12,236 bases of DNA from Proteobacteria bacterium UBA6729 (GCA_002454015.1 DKIB01000109.1:1-12236), one strand, 5' to 3'. Shown: positions 1-11,765, numbered from the stretch's first letter. Translations and numbers: made by a program. Notes: generated by a model from the letters alone, not told the origin.

Positions 1-648
1 GTACAGGCCGTTTACTGGTTCACAAAGGCTGCGGAACAGGGGTACGCCAAGGCTCAACTCAATCTGGGATTTATGTACGACGCAGGGACAGGCGTGCCCA
101 AGGACGATGTACAGGCGGTCTACTGGTACGCAAAAGCCGCGGAACAGGGAGATGCCGAGGCTCAACTCAATCTGGGAATTGGCTATGACTCTGGTAGTGG
201 CATACCCGAGGATGATGTACAGGCTGCCTACTGGTACACGAAAGCCGCGGCACAAGGGCATACCAGGGCTCAATTCAATCTGGGCGCTATGTATGACCTG
301 GGTGATGGCGTGCCCGAAGACGATGTACAGGCTGTTCACTGGTTCACAAAAGCGGCTGAACAAGGGCATACCAAGGCTCAAGCGCGTCTGGGATCCATGT
401 ATGCCGAAGGTGAAGGCGTACCCGCGAACCATGCACAGGCGGTCTACTGGGTCACAAAAGCGGCTGAACAAGGGCATACCAAGGCTCAACTCAATCTGGG
501 GTCCATGTATGCCAGAGGTGATGGCGTACCCGCGGACCCTGTACAGGCCGTTTACTGGTTCACAAAGGCGGCTGAGCAGGGAGATGCCAAGGCTCAAGCG
601 CATCTGGGATCCATATATGCCAAAGGTGCGGGCGTTACTGAAGATTAT
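1..648 (+). repeat. Six tandem 108-bp units inside the Sel1-like gene
   Basis: Units begin at 1, 109, 217, 325, 433 and 541. Similarity is visible in the DNA, not only the protein: units 1 and 6 share the first 28 or more bases exactly, and units 4 and 5 share about 38 bases around 344-381 and 452-489. The unit length is a multiple of three, so gain or loss of units by recombination keeps the frame. Confidence 0.93.
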
Positions 649-819
649 GTGGAGGCATACGCCTGGTTCAGCTTGTCTGTGGCCAATGGGGATGATCTTG
701 CATCTGAGGTTCTGGGCCTCATTGAAAAGGAGCTCAATTCAGCGCAGCTCCACGCTGGACAGCAACGTATCCAGGCTCTGCAACATATCATTGAAGAGCA
801 AAGCTCCAGGCGCAGATAA
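1..819 (+). CDS. Sel1-like repeat (SLR) protein, 5'-truncated
   Basis: The reading frame is open from base 1, so the true start and any signal peptide lie outside the window; 272 codons are visible before the TAA. It consists of six complete 36-residue units (bases 1-648, exactly 108 bp each) of the form VQAVYWFTKAAEQG, then a small-residue/AQ segment, LG.MY, and G.GVP.D, which is the Sel1-like repeat consensus. A degenerate seventh unit beginning EAYAWFSLSVANG and a charged helical tail end the protein, as is usual for this family. SLR proteins are TPR-like alpha-solenoids that bind other proteins, often in the periplasm or in host-interacting systems; the partner here cannot be told. The gene is convergent with ligA and lies outside the replication cluster. 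Its DNA is less GC-rich than ligA by hand count (32/60 at bases 121-180 against 39/60 at 1861-1920). The family is certain, the role is not. Confidence 0.93.
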   Translation, partial: VQAVYWFTKAAEQGYAKAQLNLGFMYDAGTGVPKDDVQAVYWYAKAAEQGDAEAQLNLGIGYDSGSGIPEDDVQAAYWYTKAAAQGHTRAQFNLGAMYDLGDGVPEDDVQAVHWFTKAAEQGHTKAQARLGSMYAEGEGVPANHAQAVYWVTKAAEQGHTKAQLNLGSMYARGDGVPADPVQAVYWFTKAAEQGDAKAQAHLGSIYAKGAGVTEDYVEAYAWFSLSVANGDDLASEVLGLIEKELNSAQLHAGQQRIQALQHIIEEQSSRRR

Positions 820-1049
820 TAAGCATAACCCTGATGAATTGCCCCGGGGGAAAAGGATATAGCGACAGGAACGATGGCAGACACAGACATGGCAGTGTGC
901 CGATGCAGGTGGCAGGATCCGGGGGATCATTGCAGGCCCGATGGAACAGGGTATAGGCGAACGACCGATAGTGGGCGTTTTGATGCACAATCACTGCACT
1001 ATGGCACACCGGAGGCCCGCACTGGCGATTGTCGACGACAGGGCAGGCA
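820..1049. other. Convergent intergenic gap, no gene supported
   Basis: These 230 bases separate the stop of the Sel1-like gene from the stop of ligA. I see no tRNA, no known RNA motif and no hairpin followed by a T-run on either strand. The only clear palindromes are short: GATCC-ggg-GGATC at 916-928 and a CCCCGGGG core near 842. Small open frames cross the gap, but none has a recognisable protein or a good ribosome binding site. Confidence 0.6.
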
Positions 1050-3885
<2,836 letters not shown>

Positions 3886-3891
3886 TCCGGA

Positions 3892-6800
3892 TCAGGCACT
3901 GGCGGCGAGTTCGACGGCCTCCTCCACATTCACCCCCACGAGTCTGGATACGCCAGCCTCCTGCATGGTCACCCCGAGCAGGGTATCTACCATCTCCATG
4001 GATGACTTGTTATGACTGACGATGATGAACTGTACCTGCCCGGCCATACGCCGCACCAGTTCGCAATAGCGTGCAATATTGGCATCATCGAGCGATGCAT
4101 CCACCTCATCCAGCACACAGAGTGGCGCCGGATTGAGGCGAAAGATGGCAAACACCAATGCCAATGCTGCCAGTGCCTTCTCTCCACCCGACAGCAGCTG
4201 GAGGCTGGTGTTGCGTTTACCCGGGAGTTGCGCCATGAAACGCAGCCCGCCCTCCAGCGGATTATCTGCCTCCATGACCAGATGGGCGCTGCCACCACCA
4301 AACAGGGTGGAAAACAGTTCTCCCAGGTTGGCATCTACCTGTTCCAGCGTTGCCATGAAGCGGCGACGGCTCTCACGGTCAATGCGGCGTATGGCACGTT
4401 CCAGGGTGGTCAGGGATTGCTCCAGATCGGTACACTGCTCATCCAGATAGCCGTGGCGTGTGTGCAACTCCTCCTGCTCCGCCGCGGCGCCCAGATTGAC
4501 GGGACCAATGCGATCAATGCTGGCTTGCAGGGTCTTGAGCTGCTCACGGCACTGCTGTGCCGAGGCATCCTCCTCCAGCGCCGCCACCTCCACCACCACC
4601 TCCAGTGCGGCCAACTGCTCTGCCACCGCATCGCGGCGGACCTCACGTTCACGGACATCCAGCTCCAGCTGGTGCAGCTCCTGTTCTTTGGCTTGCAGGG
4701 CAGCCGCCCCGTCCGTGTGTTCCCTGTCCCTGCCACTCCACGCATCGTGGCGGGCTTGTCTGCGCTCCAGCATGATGGTCAACTTCTCATCAACATGCTT
4801 GCGGCCCTGCCGGGCAGCGTCCAGCTGCGTCTGCAGTTCTGGTAGTGGATGACCGAGGCTGGTACGCTCCTGCGCCAGCTCGCGACAGCGCTCCTGCAGT
4901 TGTTGTGCAGTGTGCTCACGGCGTTGCACCGACTCCAGCAGGGAGGCCCGACGAGAACGCACCGACTCCAGTGCCAGGGCGAGCCGATGCTGCTCTGCGT
5001 CGGCCTGTTGCCCACTGACCCGTGCCGTAGCCAGTGCGGTCTCCAGCTGCTGCCGACTTTGTTCCAGACGGCCCCGGGTTGCATCGATATCGCGCTGTGT
5101 GGAAATCAGGCGTTCGCGGTCGGTTTCAGTCCGCTTGAGTGCCTCGGTGGTGGCGTGTTTTTCGGTGGCGATGATTTCCAGCTCACCCTTGAGGCGGGCA
5201 GCACGCGCCTGACGTTGTTCCAGCTGCTCCATGCCGACTGCCAGATTGGAGCGACGATCACTCCATTGTTCATGCTGTTCCCGCAGGCGATGCCGCAGTG
5301 CTTCGCAGACCGCCTGCTGCTGTTCTGCCTCGGCGCGCAGCTCACCAAGCCCCTGTTCCCGGGCCCGGCAACGTTGCCCGGATTCGACATGGCGGGCGCG
5401 TAACGACTCCAGTTCACCGGAACGCTGCAGGATGCCCGACCTTTCGCCACTCCCCACGGCACGTATCCAGTCACGTCCGAGCAACATCCCCTCCGGGGTG
5501 GCTATGTACTCGCCGGGACGCAGCTGACGGTGTGCAGCCAGGGCGGTCTCCACATCCGGGGCAGCGTAAATACCGGCCAGCAACTCTGCAGGCAAGCCCT
5601 GCACCCCGGCCATCTCGTGCAGGGCCGGCAACGTGCCGTTCATCGCCACGGTATCGGCAGCGGCGGTTGCCGAATAGGCTCCGAACTCGCCACCGGGCAG
5701 ACCTTCCAGAGACCGGGCTGCACTGTCCAGATCGTCCACCTGCACGGCCTTCAACTGCACCCCCAGAACCAGTTCCACCGCCCGCCGCCAGCGCGGAGCA
5801 ATGCGAATCTGTTCGCCCATGCGCGGCTGCTCATCCCAACCGCGCTCCCTGAGCCAGGTGAGCATCTCCGTGCCGACCTCCCGACCCAGCTCCACCTCCT
5901 GCAGAGTCGTGAGCGAGGTCAGGCTGGCATGCAACTCCTGATGCACCAGGCGCCCGGAATCCAGGTCGCGTTGCAACTCAACGATGGAGGCATTCAGTTC
6001 GGCCAGGCGGGCCTGACTTTGTTGCTCGTCACCCTCCAGCTCCAGGCGCCGCTGCTCGGCCTGCTGCAACTCACTCTGGCGCTGCTCCAGTTCACGACTC
6101 GCAGTCCCGGGGTCTATGGCCTGCAACTCCTCCTGACGCTCACCATGCTGACGTTCCAGTTCGCGCAGACGCTCATGCAGGTGGCCCGCCCGGGCATCCA
6201 GCAGCTCGCGCCTGCGTTCGCTCCCGGTACGCGCTGTGGTGCACTGCTCCCATTCCTCGTGCCAGCCGCGCATGGCCTGCTCAGAACGACTTAACTGATC
6301 CTGCGCCTGCTTCCCGGCAGCCTCCAGTTCAACGACCTTGGCCTGCAATACCGCATGGCGGCTCCCCAGTTCCTCAGCATTGCGTCGCTCTTCACTGAGT
6401 TGCTTGAGCTCGCGGGCCACATCCTCCTGGCCCCGTGTCAGCTCACGCGCAAGGTTCCCGGCGCGCTCGCGGGCATGCTGTATGGACTGTTCCAGACGCC
6501 CAATATCAGCATCCTGCTTATAGCACTCCCGCTTCAGCCCCTCGCAGTCCTGACCCAGGGCGTCCAGCTCTGCACGTTCACATCGCAGTTCATCTGTCAG
6601 TCCGGCCAAACGGATACGATCTGCCTCCAGGGACTGTACACGCTGCGTGTGGGTCTGTTGCTCGCGCACACACAGACGCTCCAGTTCACGCCACTCCAGT
6701 GCCAACGCCTCAGCCTCCAGCCGGGCCCGCTGTTCGGTCAACCGATGGTAGCGTTCTGCCTGTCGTGACTGGCGCTCCAGTGTCCTGATATGATCCTGTA

Positions 6801-7401
6801 CCTCCTGCCGTACATCGAGCAACCGGGCAAGGTTCTCGCGGGTGTGATGCATGCGATTGGTGGTCTCACGGCGTGCCGCGCGATAACGGGATACCCCGGC
6901 GGCTTCCTCAATGTGGGCACGCAGTTCCTCCGGCCTGGCCTCCACCAGACGCGATATCATCCCCTGCTCGACCACGGCGTAGCTGCGCGGCCCCAGCCCG
7001 GTACCGCGAAGCAGCGCCTGGATGTCTTTTCTTCGGCAGGGTGTGGCGTTCAGATAGTAGGCGGAGACCCCATCCCGGTCCAACGTACGCCGGATGGAAA
7101 TCTCACTGTAGGAGGCCAGCCGACCACCGATACGCCCGGCACTGTTGTCAAATCGCAGTTCTACCTGCGCCCGCCCCGCCCGCGCCCGCCCCCCGGCGCC
7201 ATTGAAGATCACATCGGCCAGGGTTTCACCACGCAGGTGGCGGGCTGAACTCTCCCCCATAACCCAGATCAGGGCATCTACAATGTTGGATTTTCCACAG
7301 CCGTTCGGGCCGACCACACCGGTCAACCGATGTGGAAACGTCAAGTTGACAGGTTCAGCAAAACTCTTGAACCCGGATAACCGAATCTCAGACAGACGCA
7401 C
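3892..7401 (-). CDS. smc: Chromosome segregation ATPase SMC
   Basis: SMC dimers, with ScpA and ScpB, load on DNA and extrude loops to condense and segregate chromosomes. The 1169-aa length is typical. Visible in order: the N-terminal ATPase half with RLSEIRLSGFKSF and Walker A GPNGCGKSN (residues 31-39); the conserved segment GMISRLVEARPEELRAHIEEAAG; a long Glu/Arg/Gln-rich coiled coil; the hinge at about residues 510-650; a second coiled coil; then the ABC signature LLSGGEKALAALAL (from about 1069), Walker B LCVLDEVDASLDD (about 1094) and the D/H-loop region IIVSHNK. The GTG at 7401 is chosen because it gives the family start M-RLSEIRL and has GGGA 6 nt upstream; a TTG at 7413 would add four residues. 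First gene of the smc-zipA-ligA operon. Only two terminators, no clear promoter, lie between it and nrdB. The glutamines and arginines of the coils make the opposite strand read open in places. Confidence 0.97.
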   Translation of the reverse strand: MRLSEIRLSGFKSFAEPVNLTFPHRLTGVVGPNGCGKSNIVDALIWVMGESSARHLRGETLADVIFNGAGGRARAGRAQVELRFDNSAGRIGGRLASYSEISIRRTLDRDGVSAYYLNATPCRRKDIQALLRGTGLGPRSYAVVEQGMISRLVEARPEELRAHIEEAAGVSRYRAARRETTNRMHHTRENLARLLDVRQEVQDHIRTLERQSRQAERYHRLTEQRARLEAEALALEWRELERLCVREQQTHTQRVQSLEADRIRLAGLTDELRCERAELDALGQDCEGLKRECYKQDADIGRLEQSIQHARERAGNLARELTRGQEDVARELKQLSEERRNAEELGSRHAVLQAKVVELEAAGKQAQDQLSRSEQAMRGWHEEWEQCTTARTGSERRRELLDARAGHLHERLRELERQHGERQEELQAIDPGTASRELEQRQSELQQAEQRRLELEGDEQQSQARLAELNASIVELQRDLDSGRLVHQELHASLTSLTTLQEVELGREVGTEMLTWLRERGWDEQPRMGEQIRIAPRWRRAVELVLGVQLKAVQVDDLDSAARSLEGLPGGEFGAYSATAAADTVAMNGTLPALHEMAGVQGLPAELLAGIYAAPDVETALAAHRQLRPGEYIATPEGMLLGRDWIRAVGSGERSGILQRSGELESLRARHVESGQRCRAREQGLGELRAEAEQQQAVCEALRHRLREQHEQWSDRRSNLAVGMEQLEQRQARAARLKGELEIIATEKHATTEALKRTETDRERLISTQRDIDATRGRLEQSRQQLETALATARVSGQQADAEQHRLALALESVRSRRASLLESVQRREHTAQQLQERCRELAQERTSLGHPLPELQTQLDAARQGRKHVDEKLTIMLERRQARHDAWSGRDREHTDGAAALQAKEQELHQLELDVREREVRRDAVAEQLAALEVVVEVAALEEDASAQQCREQLKTLQASIDRIGPVNLGAAAEQEELHTRHGYLDEQCTDLEQSLTTLERAIRRIDRESRRRFMATLEQVDANLGELFSTLFGGGSAHLVMEADNPLEGGLRFMAQLPGKRNTSLQLLSGGEKALAALALVFAIFRLNPAPLCVLDEVDASLDDANIARYCELVRRMAGQVQFIIVSHNKSSMEMVDTLLGVTMQEAGVSRLVGVNVEEAVELAASA

Positions 7402-7417
7402 GATTAGTCCCAACCAG

Positions 7418-7456
7418 AAAAAAAACAGGCGGCCTTCCCAAAGCGGGGAGGCCGCC
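7418..7456 (-). terminator. Intrinsic terminator, distal of a tandem pair
   Basis: Read on the minus strand, a 12-bp stem (arms at plus positions 7445-7456 and 7428-7439, one G-T wobble) with a 5-nt loop is followed by TG and then eight T (7425-7418). This is a textbook Rho-independent terminator for transcripts coming from nrdB. It ends only 16 nt before the smc start codon. Confidence 0.9.
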
Positions 7457-7465
7457 TCAGCGCGT

Positions 7466-7504
7466 AAAAAAGCCTGGCATTAAAACAGACAGACAATACC
7501 AGGC
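7466..7504 (-). terminator. Intrinsic terminator, proximal of a tandem pair
   Basis: Read on the minus strand, a 10-bp stem GCCTGGTATT / AATGCCAGGC (one G-T wobble; plus positions 7495-7504 and 7472-7481) with a 13-nt loop is followed directly by six T (7471-7466). It lies about 76 nt downstream of the nrdB stop and immediately before a second, stronger terminator. Confidence 0.82.
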
Positions 7505-7580
7505 AATAGCCGAACTCCATCTCGGCTTGGGCTCAGTCCGGTTGCCCATGCATCCCCCGACATAGCGGTTCTGCACTCAA

Positions 7581-8711
7581 TCAATCCCATTCCAGCGCAC
7601 CCCCGGTCTGATATTCGGTGACACGAGTCTCAAAGAAGTTCTTCTCCTTCTTGAGATCGATGACCTCACTCATCCATGGGAACGGATTCCGCGTGGCCTG
7701 CGGGTACATCTGTTCCAGATCAATCTGTGAACAGCGGCGATTGGCAATGTACTGCAGGTATTCCTCAAACATGCCTGCATTCAGGCCGAGGATGCCACGC
7801 GGCATGGTGTCGCGTGCGTAGCGCCCCTCCAGTTCAACGCCCTGCCGGATCATGTCCCGGGCCTCCGCCTGCATCCCGGCATCCCACAACTCGGGGTTTT
7901 CAACCTTGATCTGATTGATAACGTCTATGCCAAAATTCATGTGCATGGACTCATCCCGCAGTATGTACTGAAACTGCTCCGCACAACCCGTCATCTTGTT
8001 GCGTCGCCCGAGCGAAAGTACCTGCACAAAACCAACATAGAAAAATATTCCCTCAAACACCACATAGAAGGCGATCAGGTCACGCAGGAATCGGCGATTC
8101 GCCGCCGGCGTGCCGGTACGAAACGTCGGGTCACCCAGACTGTCCATATATTGCATGGCCCAAGCCGTCTTGTCATGTACACAGGCCACCTCGCGATACA
8201 TATTGAAGACCTCCGCCTCATCCAGCGCCAGGGATTCCACGCAGTACTGGTAGGCGTGCGTATGCACGGCCTCTTCAAAGGCCTGACGCAACAGATACTG
8301 GCGACACTCAGGATTGGTAAGGTGCCGATAAACCGCCAGCACCAGATTGTTCGCTACCAGCGAATCCGCTGAAGAGAAAAACCCCAGATTGCGTTTGACA
8401 ATGGTACGCTCATCCTCGGTAAGACCATTGGCATCTTTCCACAGTGCGATGTCAGCGCCCATGTTGATCTCCTGGGGCATCCAGTGATTCGCGCAACCAT
8501 CCAGATACTTCTGCCAGGCCCACCGATACTTGAACGGCACCAACTGATTCAGGTCGGCGCGACAATTGATCATCTGTTTGTCATCCACCGTGACCCGGCG
8601 TGCCCCAAACTCAACCTGATCCAACCCTGCAGAAGGTACTGGTGACTGGTCTGGCGGCGCATCCCCCATCGGTTGCCACTGCTGCGGCGTGGCCCCTGTT
8701 CTGTCAAGCAT
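7581..8711 (-). CDS. nrdB: Class I ribonucleotide reductase small (beta) subunit
   Basis: NrdB houses the dimetal centre and radical that start reduction of ribonucleotides in NrdA. The 376-aa product shows all expected metal ligands: D116 (SSADSL), E147 and H150 (EAVH), E220 (VFEGIFFY), E254 and H257 (RDESMH). A tyrosine, Y154, stands four residues after H150 (EAVHTHAY), where the stable radical sits in class Ia. Spacings between ligands (31, 66 and 34 residues) match, from memory, the Pseudomonas/Chlamydia-like branch rather than E. coli NrdB, but the phenylalanine of chlamydial class Ic is absent. The C-terminus, ending GGALEWD, is the usual mobile tail that docks on NrdA. The first 30 residues are Pro/Gln/Asp-rich and probably disordered. 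The ATG is preceded by AGGAGG 10 nt upstream and lies 21 nt after the nrdA stop, so the two are one operon. Two terminators follow the gene. Confidence 0.97.
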   Translation of the reverse strand: MLDRTGATPQQWQPMGDAPPDQSPVPSAGLDQVEFGARRVTVDDKQMINCRADLNQLVPFKYRWAWQKYLDGCANHWMPQEINMGADIALWKDANGLTEDERTIVKRNLGFFSSADSLVANNLVLAVYRHLTNPECRQYLLRQAFEEAVHTHAYQYCVESLALDEAEVFNMYREVACVHDKTAWAMQYMDSLGDPTFRTGTPAANRRFLRDLIAFYVVFEGIFFYVGFVQVLSLGRRNKMTGCAEQFQYILRDESMHMNFGIDVINQIKVENPELWDAGMQAEARDMIRQGVELEGRYARDTMPRGILGLNAGMFEEYLQYIANRRCSQIDLEQMYPQATRNPFPWMSEVIDLKKEKNFFETRVTEYQTGGALEWD

Positions 8712-8721
8712 AATTACTTCC

Positions 8722-8727
8722 CCTCCT
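8722..8727 (-). promoter_or_regulatory. Shine-Dalgarno site of nrdB
   Basis: AGGAGG on the minus strand, extended by GG, 10 nt before the nrdB ATG and wholly inside the 21-nt nrdA-nrdB gap. It fixes the nrdB start at 8711 and implies independent ribosome loading on nrdB. Confidence 0.85.
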
Positions 8728-8732
8728 GTACT

Positions 8733-11700
8733 TTATTGACATGCCTCGCAGCCCGGGTCATCCAGCGGACAGGGCCGGGAATCCACACCGCAGATATCCT
8801 CTGCCGATGGCCCGCCCGGGCCCGCACTATTGCCACGCGCTGCGCTATTGTTACTGCTCGCCGTACTGCTGTCGCTCCCATTCGCCACACCATTACCGCT
8901 ACCGTTCGTCGTGCCATTGCCGCCACCGGTGTTGGCCGGGCCTGCCACCTTCACGGCGCGCAGGGCACTCTCTTCATTCAGGGTGCTCTTCTCCACATTC
9001 GTGGCCCCCAGGCTGCGCAGGTAGTAGGTGCTCTTCAGCCCCCGCATCCAGGCCATGCGATAGATGGCCTCCAGTTCACGACCACTCGGGCGGGCGATAT
9101 ACAGGTTCAATGACTGCGCCTGATCTATCCATTTCTGCCGACGGGAGGCCGCCTCGATCAGCCAGCGCGGGTCAATCTCAAAGGCACAGCGGTAGAGCTG
9201 CTTGAGTTCATCCGGGATACGGCTGATCTGCTGCACACTGCCATCGTAATGCTTGAGATCATTCACCATGACCTCATCCCACAGGCCACGTTCCTTCAGA
9301 TCACGCACCAGCCAGGGGTTGACATACGTAAACTCACCGGACAGGTTGGACTTGGCGTAGAGATTCTGGTAGGTCGGCTCAATGGACTGCGACACCCCAC
9401 AAATGTTTGAGATGGTAGCCGTGGGTGCGATTGCCAAACAGTTGGAGTTGCGCATCCCGGTTGCATAGACCCGCCCACGCAGGGCCTCCCAGTCCATGGT
9501 CCAGGAACCGTCCATCTGCAACCATTTGCTGCCACGCTGCCCCTCCAGCAGGGCAATGGAGTCTATGGGCAGGACCCCCCTGTCCCACAGTGAACCCTTG
9601 AAGCTCGGATAGGCACCCCGCTCCTCTGCCAACCGGGCTGAGGCATCAATGGCGTAGTAACTGATCGCCTCCATGCTGCGGTCCGCAAACTGCACCGCCT
9701 GTTCAGAACCGTAGGGAATGCGCTGAGCCAGCAGGACATCCTGAAACCCCATTATGCCCAACCCTACCGGACGATGCTGCAGATTGGAGCGGCGCGCACG
9801 GTCTACCGTGTAGTAGTTGTAGTCTATGACATTATCAAGCATGCGCATCGCCAGGCTCACGGTGCGTTGCAGTTTGATCTGATCCAGGCCACTCTGATCA
9901 TCCAGATGGCGCGCCAGATTAACGGAGCCCAGATTACATACTGCAATTTCATCCAGCGAGGTATTCAGGGTAATTTCCGTACACAGGTTGGAAGAATGCA
10001 CCACGCCGGCGTGTTGTTGTGGTGAACGTATGTTGCAGGGATCCTTGAAAACCAACCAGGGGTGTCCCGTTTCGTACAACATGCTCAGCATCTTGCGCCA
10101 CAGTGTAGCGGCCTTGATAACCTTGAAATTGCGCAGTGCCCCGCGTGCCGCCTGCTCCTCACACTCCAGATAACGCTCCGCAAATGCAGTGCCGTAGAGA
10201 TCATGCAGATCCTGCACCTCGTCCGGTGAGAACAATGTCCAGGTGCCCTTTTCAAGCACCCGCTTCATAAACAGATCCGGTACCCAGCACGCGGTGTTCA
10301 TGTCATGGGTGCGACGCCGATCATCGCCGGTGTTCTTGCGCAGCTCCAGAAACTCCTCAATATCCAGATGCCATACCTCCAGATATGCACAAATGGCACC
10401 CCTGCGTTTGCCGCCCTGATTGACCGCAACAGCGGTGTCGTTGACCACCTTGAGAAACGGAACCACGCCCTGCGATTTGCCATCGGTGCCGCGAATATGG
10501 GCACCCGCGGCTCGCACATTGGTCCAGTCATTACCCAGACCCCCGGCATACTTGGACAACATGGCATCATCGCGAATGGCACTGTAGATGCCATCCAGAC
10601 TATCGGCCACGGTGGTCAGATAACAGCTGGAAAGCTGCGGTCTGCAAGTGCCGGAATTGAACAGGGTCGGGGTTGAACTCATGAAATCGAACGACGACAA
10701 CAGATTGTAGAACAGGATGGCATAGCCCTCGCGGTCCTTTTCATTCATGGCCAGCCCCATGGCGACCCGCATGAAAAAGGCCTGCGGCAGTTCAATACGT
10801 ACAGCGCCGCTGCTGATCAGGTATCGGTCATACAGGGTTTGCAGGCCCAGATAGCTGAACTGCAAATCACGTTCGGGCCGCAGCGCCTCCGCCAAACGCT
10901 GCAGGTCAAAGATCTCCAGCTGCGGATCCAGCCGCCCGCAGCGCACCCCCTCGCGCACATAACGGTGAAAATAGTCCGGGTACAGCATGGTCATCTCACC
11001 CTGCGCAGGCGCAGCCCGCTGCTCCCCCATCAGATACGTGATGACCTCACGCTGCAATTCACTGAGCAGCAGACCGGCGGCCACACTGGAGTAGTTCGGC
11101 TCCCGCTCGATCATCTGACGCGCACTCATGACCAGGGCCTCTCCCAGATCCTTTGCCGTCACGCCATCGCACAGACTGCGCAGGGTGGCACTGATAAGTG
11201 CATTGGCATCCACATTGCTGTACCCGTGGCACGCCTCATTGACCACCGTCTCCAGATGCTGGCGGTCCAGCGCCTCGCGACTGCCATCCGGCAACAGCAT
11301 GTGCAGAACCCGTTCTTGGGCAGTAGCGACCTGCGGAGCCTGTTGCAGGCGCGCCCGGGCATGGTCCTCACGATAGATGATGTAGGCCCGGGCAACACGA
11401 TGATCCCCGACCTCCCCGGAGCGCATCAGTGCCAGCTCCACCTGATCCTGTATATCCTCTATGTGGAAAGGCCCACCCGCAGACATCCGCCGAGACAAGG
11501 CCTTGACTACCCCCCGGGTAAACTGCTCCACCTTTTCGTGGATGCGCGACGAGGCCTCTGCGCCACGACCCTCCACGGCAAGAAATGCCTTGGTCAGGGC
11601 CACGGAGATCTTGTCCGGGTCAAAGGCCGTGACCTTGCCGTTACGGCGGATGACGCTGGGCGCGCCCGGGCGCTGCGTCGCCGCCGGCGCGGCCGGTGCC

Positions 11701-11759
11701 ACCCCCCCGGATGCCCCTGCACTCCCGGCAGGGTCCGGGTGGCTGTGCGGCTCGTTCAT
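8733..11759 (-). CDS. nrdA: Class I ribonucleotide reductase large (alpha) subunit
   Basis: NrdA reduces ribonucleoside diphosphates to deoxy forms and is the allosteric target of ATP/dATP. The 1008-aa product is longer than E. coli NrdA (761 aa) because it has two N-terminal ATP-cone regions: a canonical one at about residues 37-135 (VIRRNGKVTAFDPDKISVALTKAF) and a more degenerate one at about 150-240. Catalytic residues are in place: C379 (QLSSCYL) and C608 (AVCNLGSVN) as the substrate-reducing pair; N591, C593 and E595 in SNLCTEI, with C593 the thiyl radical site; and the Tyr pair 912-913 (STYYLRS) of the radical pathway. A Gly/Ser/Asn-rich stretch (about 940-985) leads to the redox-active C-terminal cysteines of CEACQ. 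The ATG at 11759 is preferred over a TTG one codon earlier since AGGAGG lies 6 nt upstream. It is transcribed from its own promoter with candidate NrdR and DnaA sites. Confidence 0.97.
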   Translation of the reverse strand: MNEPHSHPDPAGSAGASGGVAPAAPAATQRPGAPSVIRRNGKVTAFDPDKISVALTKAFLAVEGRGAEASSRIHEKVEQFTRGVVKALSRRMSAGGPFHIEDIQDQVELALMRSGEVGDHRVARAYIIYREDHARARLQQAPQVATAQERVLHMLLPDGSREALDRQHLETVVNEACHGYSNVDANALISATLRSLCDGVTAKDLGEALVMSARQMIEREPNYSSVAAGLLLSELQREVITYLMGEQRAAPAQGEMTMLYPDYFHRYVREGVRCGRLDPQLEIFDLQRLAEALRPERDLQFSYLGLQTLYDRYLISSGAVRIELPQAFFMRVAMGLAMNEKDREGYAILFYNLLSSFDFMSSTPTLFNSGTCRPQLSSCYLTTVADSLDGIYSAIRDDAMLSKYAGGLGNDWTNVRAAGAHIRGTDGKSQGVVPFLKVVNDTAVAVNQGGKRRGAICAYLEVWHLDIEEFLELRKNTGDDRRRTHDMNTACWVPDLFMKRVLEKGTWTLFSPDEVQDLHDLYGTAFAERYLECEEQAARGALRNFKVIKAATLWRKMLSMLYETGHPWLVFKDPCNIRSPQQHAGVVHSSNLCTEITLNTSLDEIAVCNLGSVNLARHLDDQSGLDQIKLQRTVSLAMRMLDNVIDYNYYTVDRARRSNLQHRPVGLGIMGFQDVLLAQRIPYGSEQAVQFADRSMEAISYYAIDASARLAEERGAYPSFKGSLWDRGVLPIDSIALLEGQRGSKWLQMDGSWTMDWEALRGRVYATGMRNSNCLAIAPTATISNICGVSQSIEPTYQNLYAKSNLSGEFTYVNPWLVRDLKERGLWDEVMVNDLKHYDGSVQQISRIPDELKQLYRCAFEIDPRWLIEAASRRQKWIDQAQSLNLYIARPSGRELEAIYRMAWMRGLKSTYYLRSLGATNVEKSTLNEESALRAVKVAGPANTGGGNGTTNGSGNGVANGSDSSTASSNNSAARGNSAGPGGPSAEDICGVDSRPCPLDDPGCEACQ

Positions 11760-11765
11760 CAACTT

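Noticed and set aside
1..648. Tandem repeats considered as a CRISPR or DNA satellite
   Set aside because: There are no spacers, the period is 108 bp, and every unit translates to a Sel1-like repeat in one continuous frame.
107..862. A 251-codon open frame on the plus strand, overlapping the Sel1-like gene in another frame
   Set aside because: It is open only because the 108-bp repeat unit lacks stops in this frame and copies that property; the product is a low-complexity Met/Arg/Pro-rich periodic sequence, while the other frame gives perfect Sel1 repeats.
7581..8711. NrdB considered as chlamydial class Ic (tyrosine-free)
   Set aside because: The radical position holds Tyr (EAVHTHAY) and the first ligand is Asp, both class Ia features.
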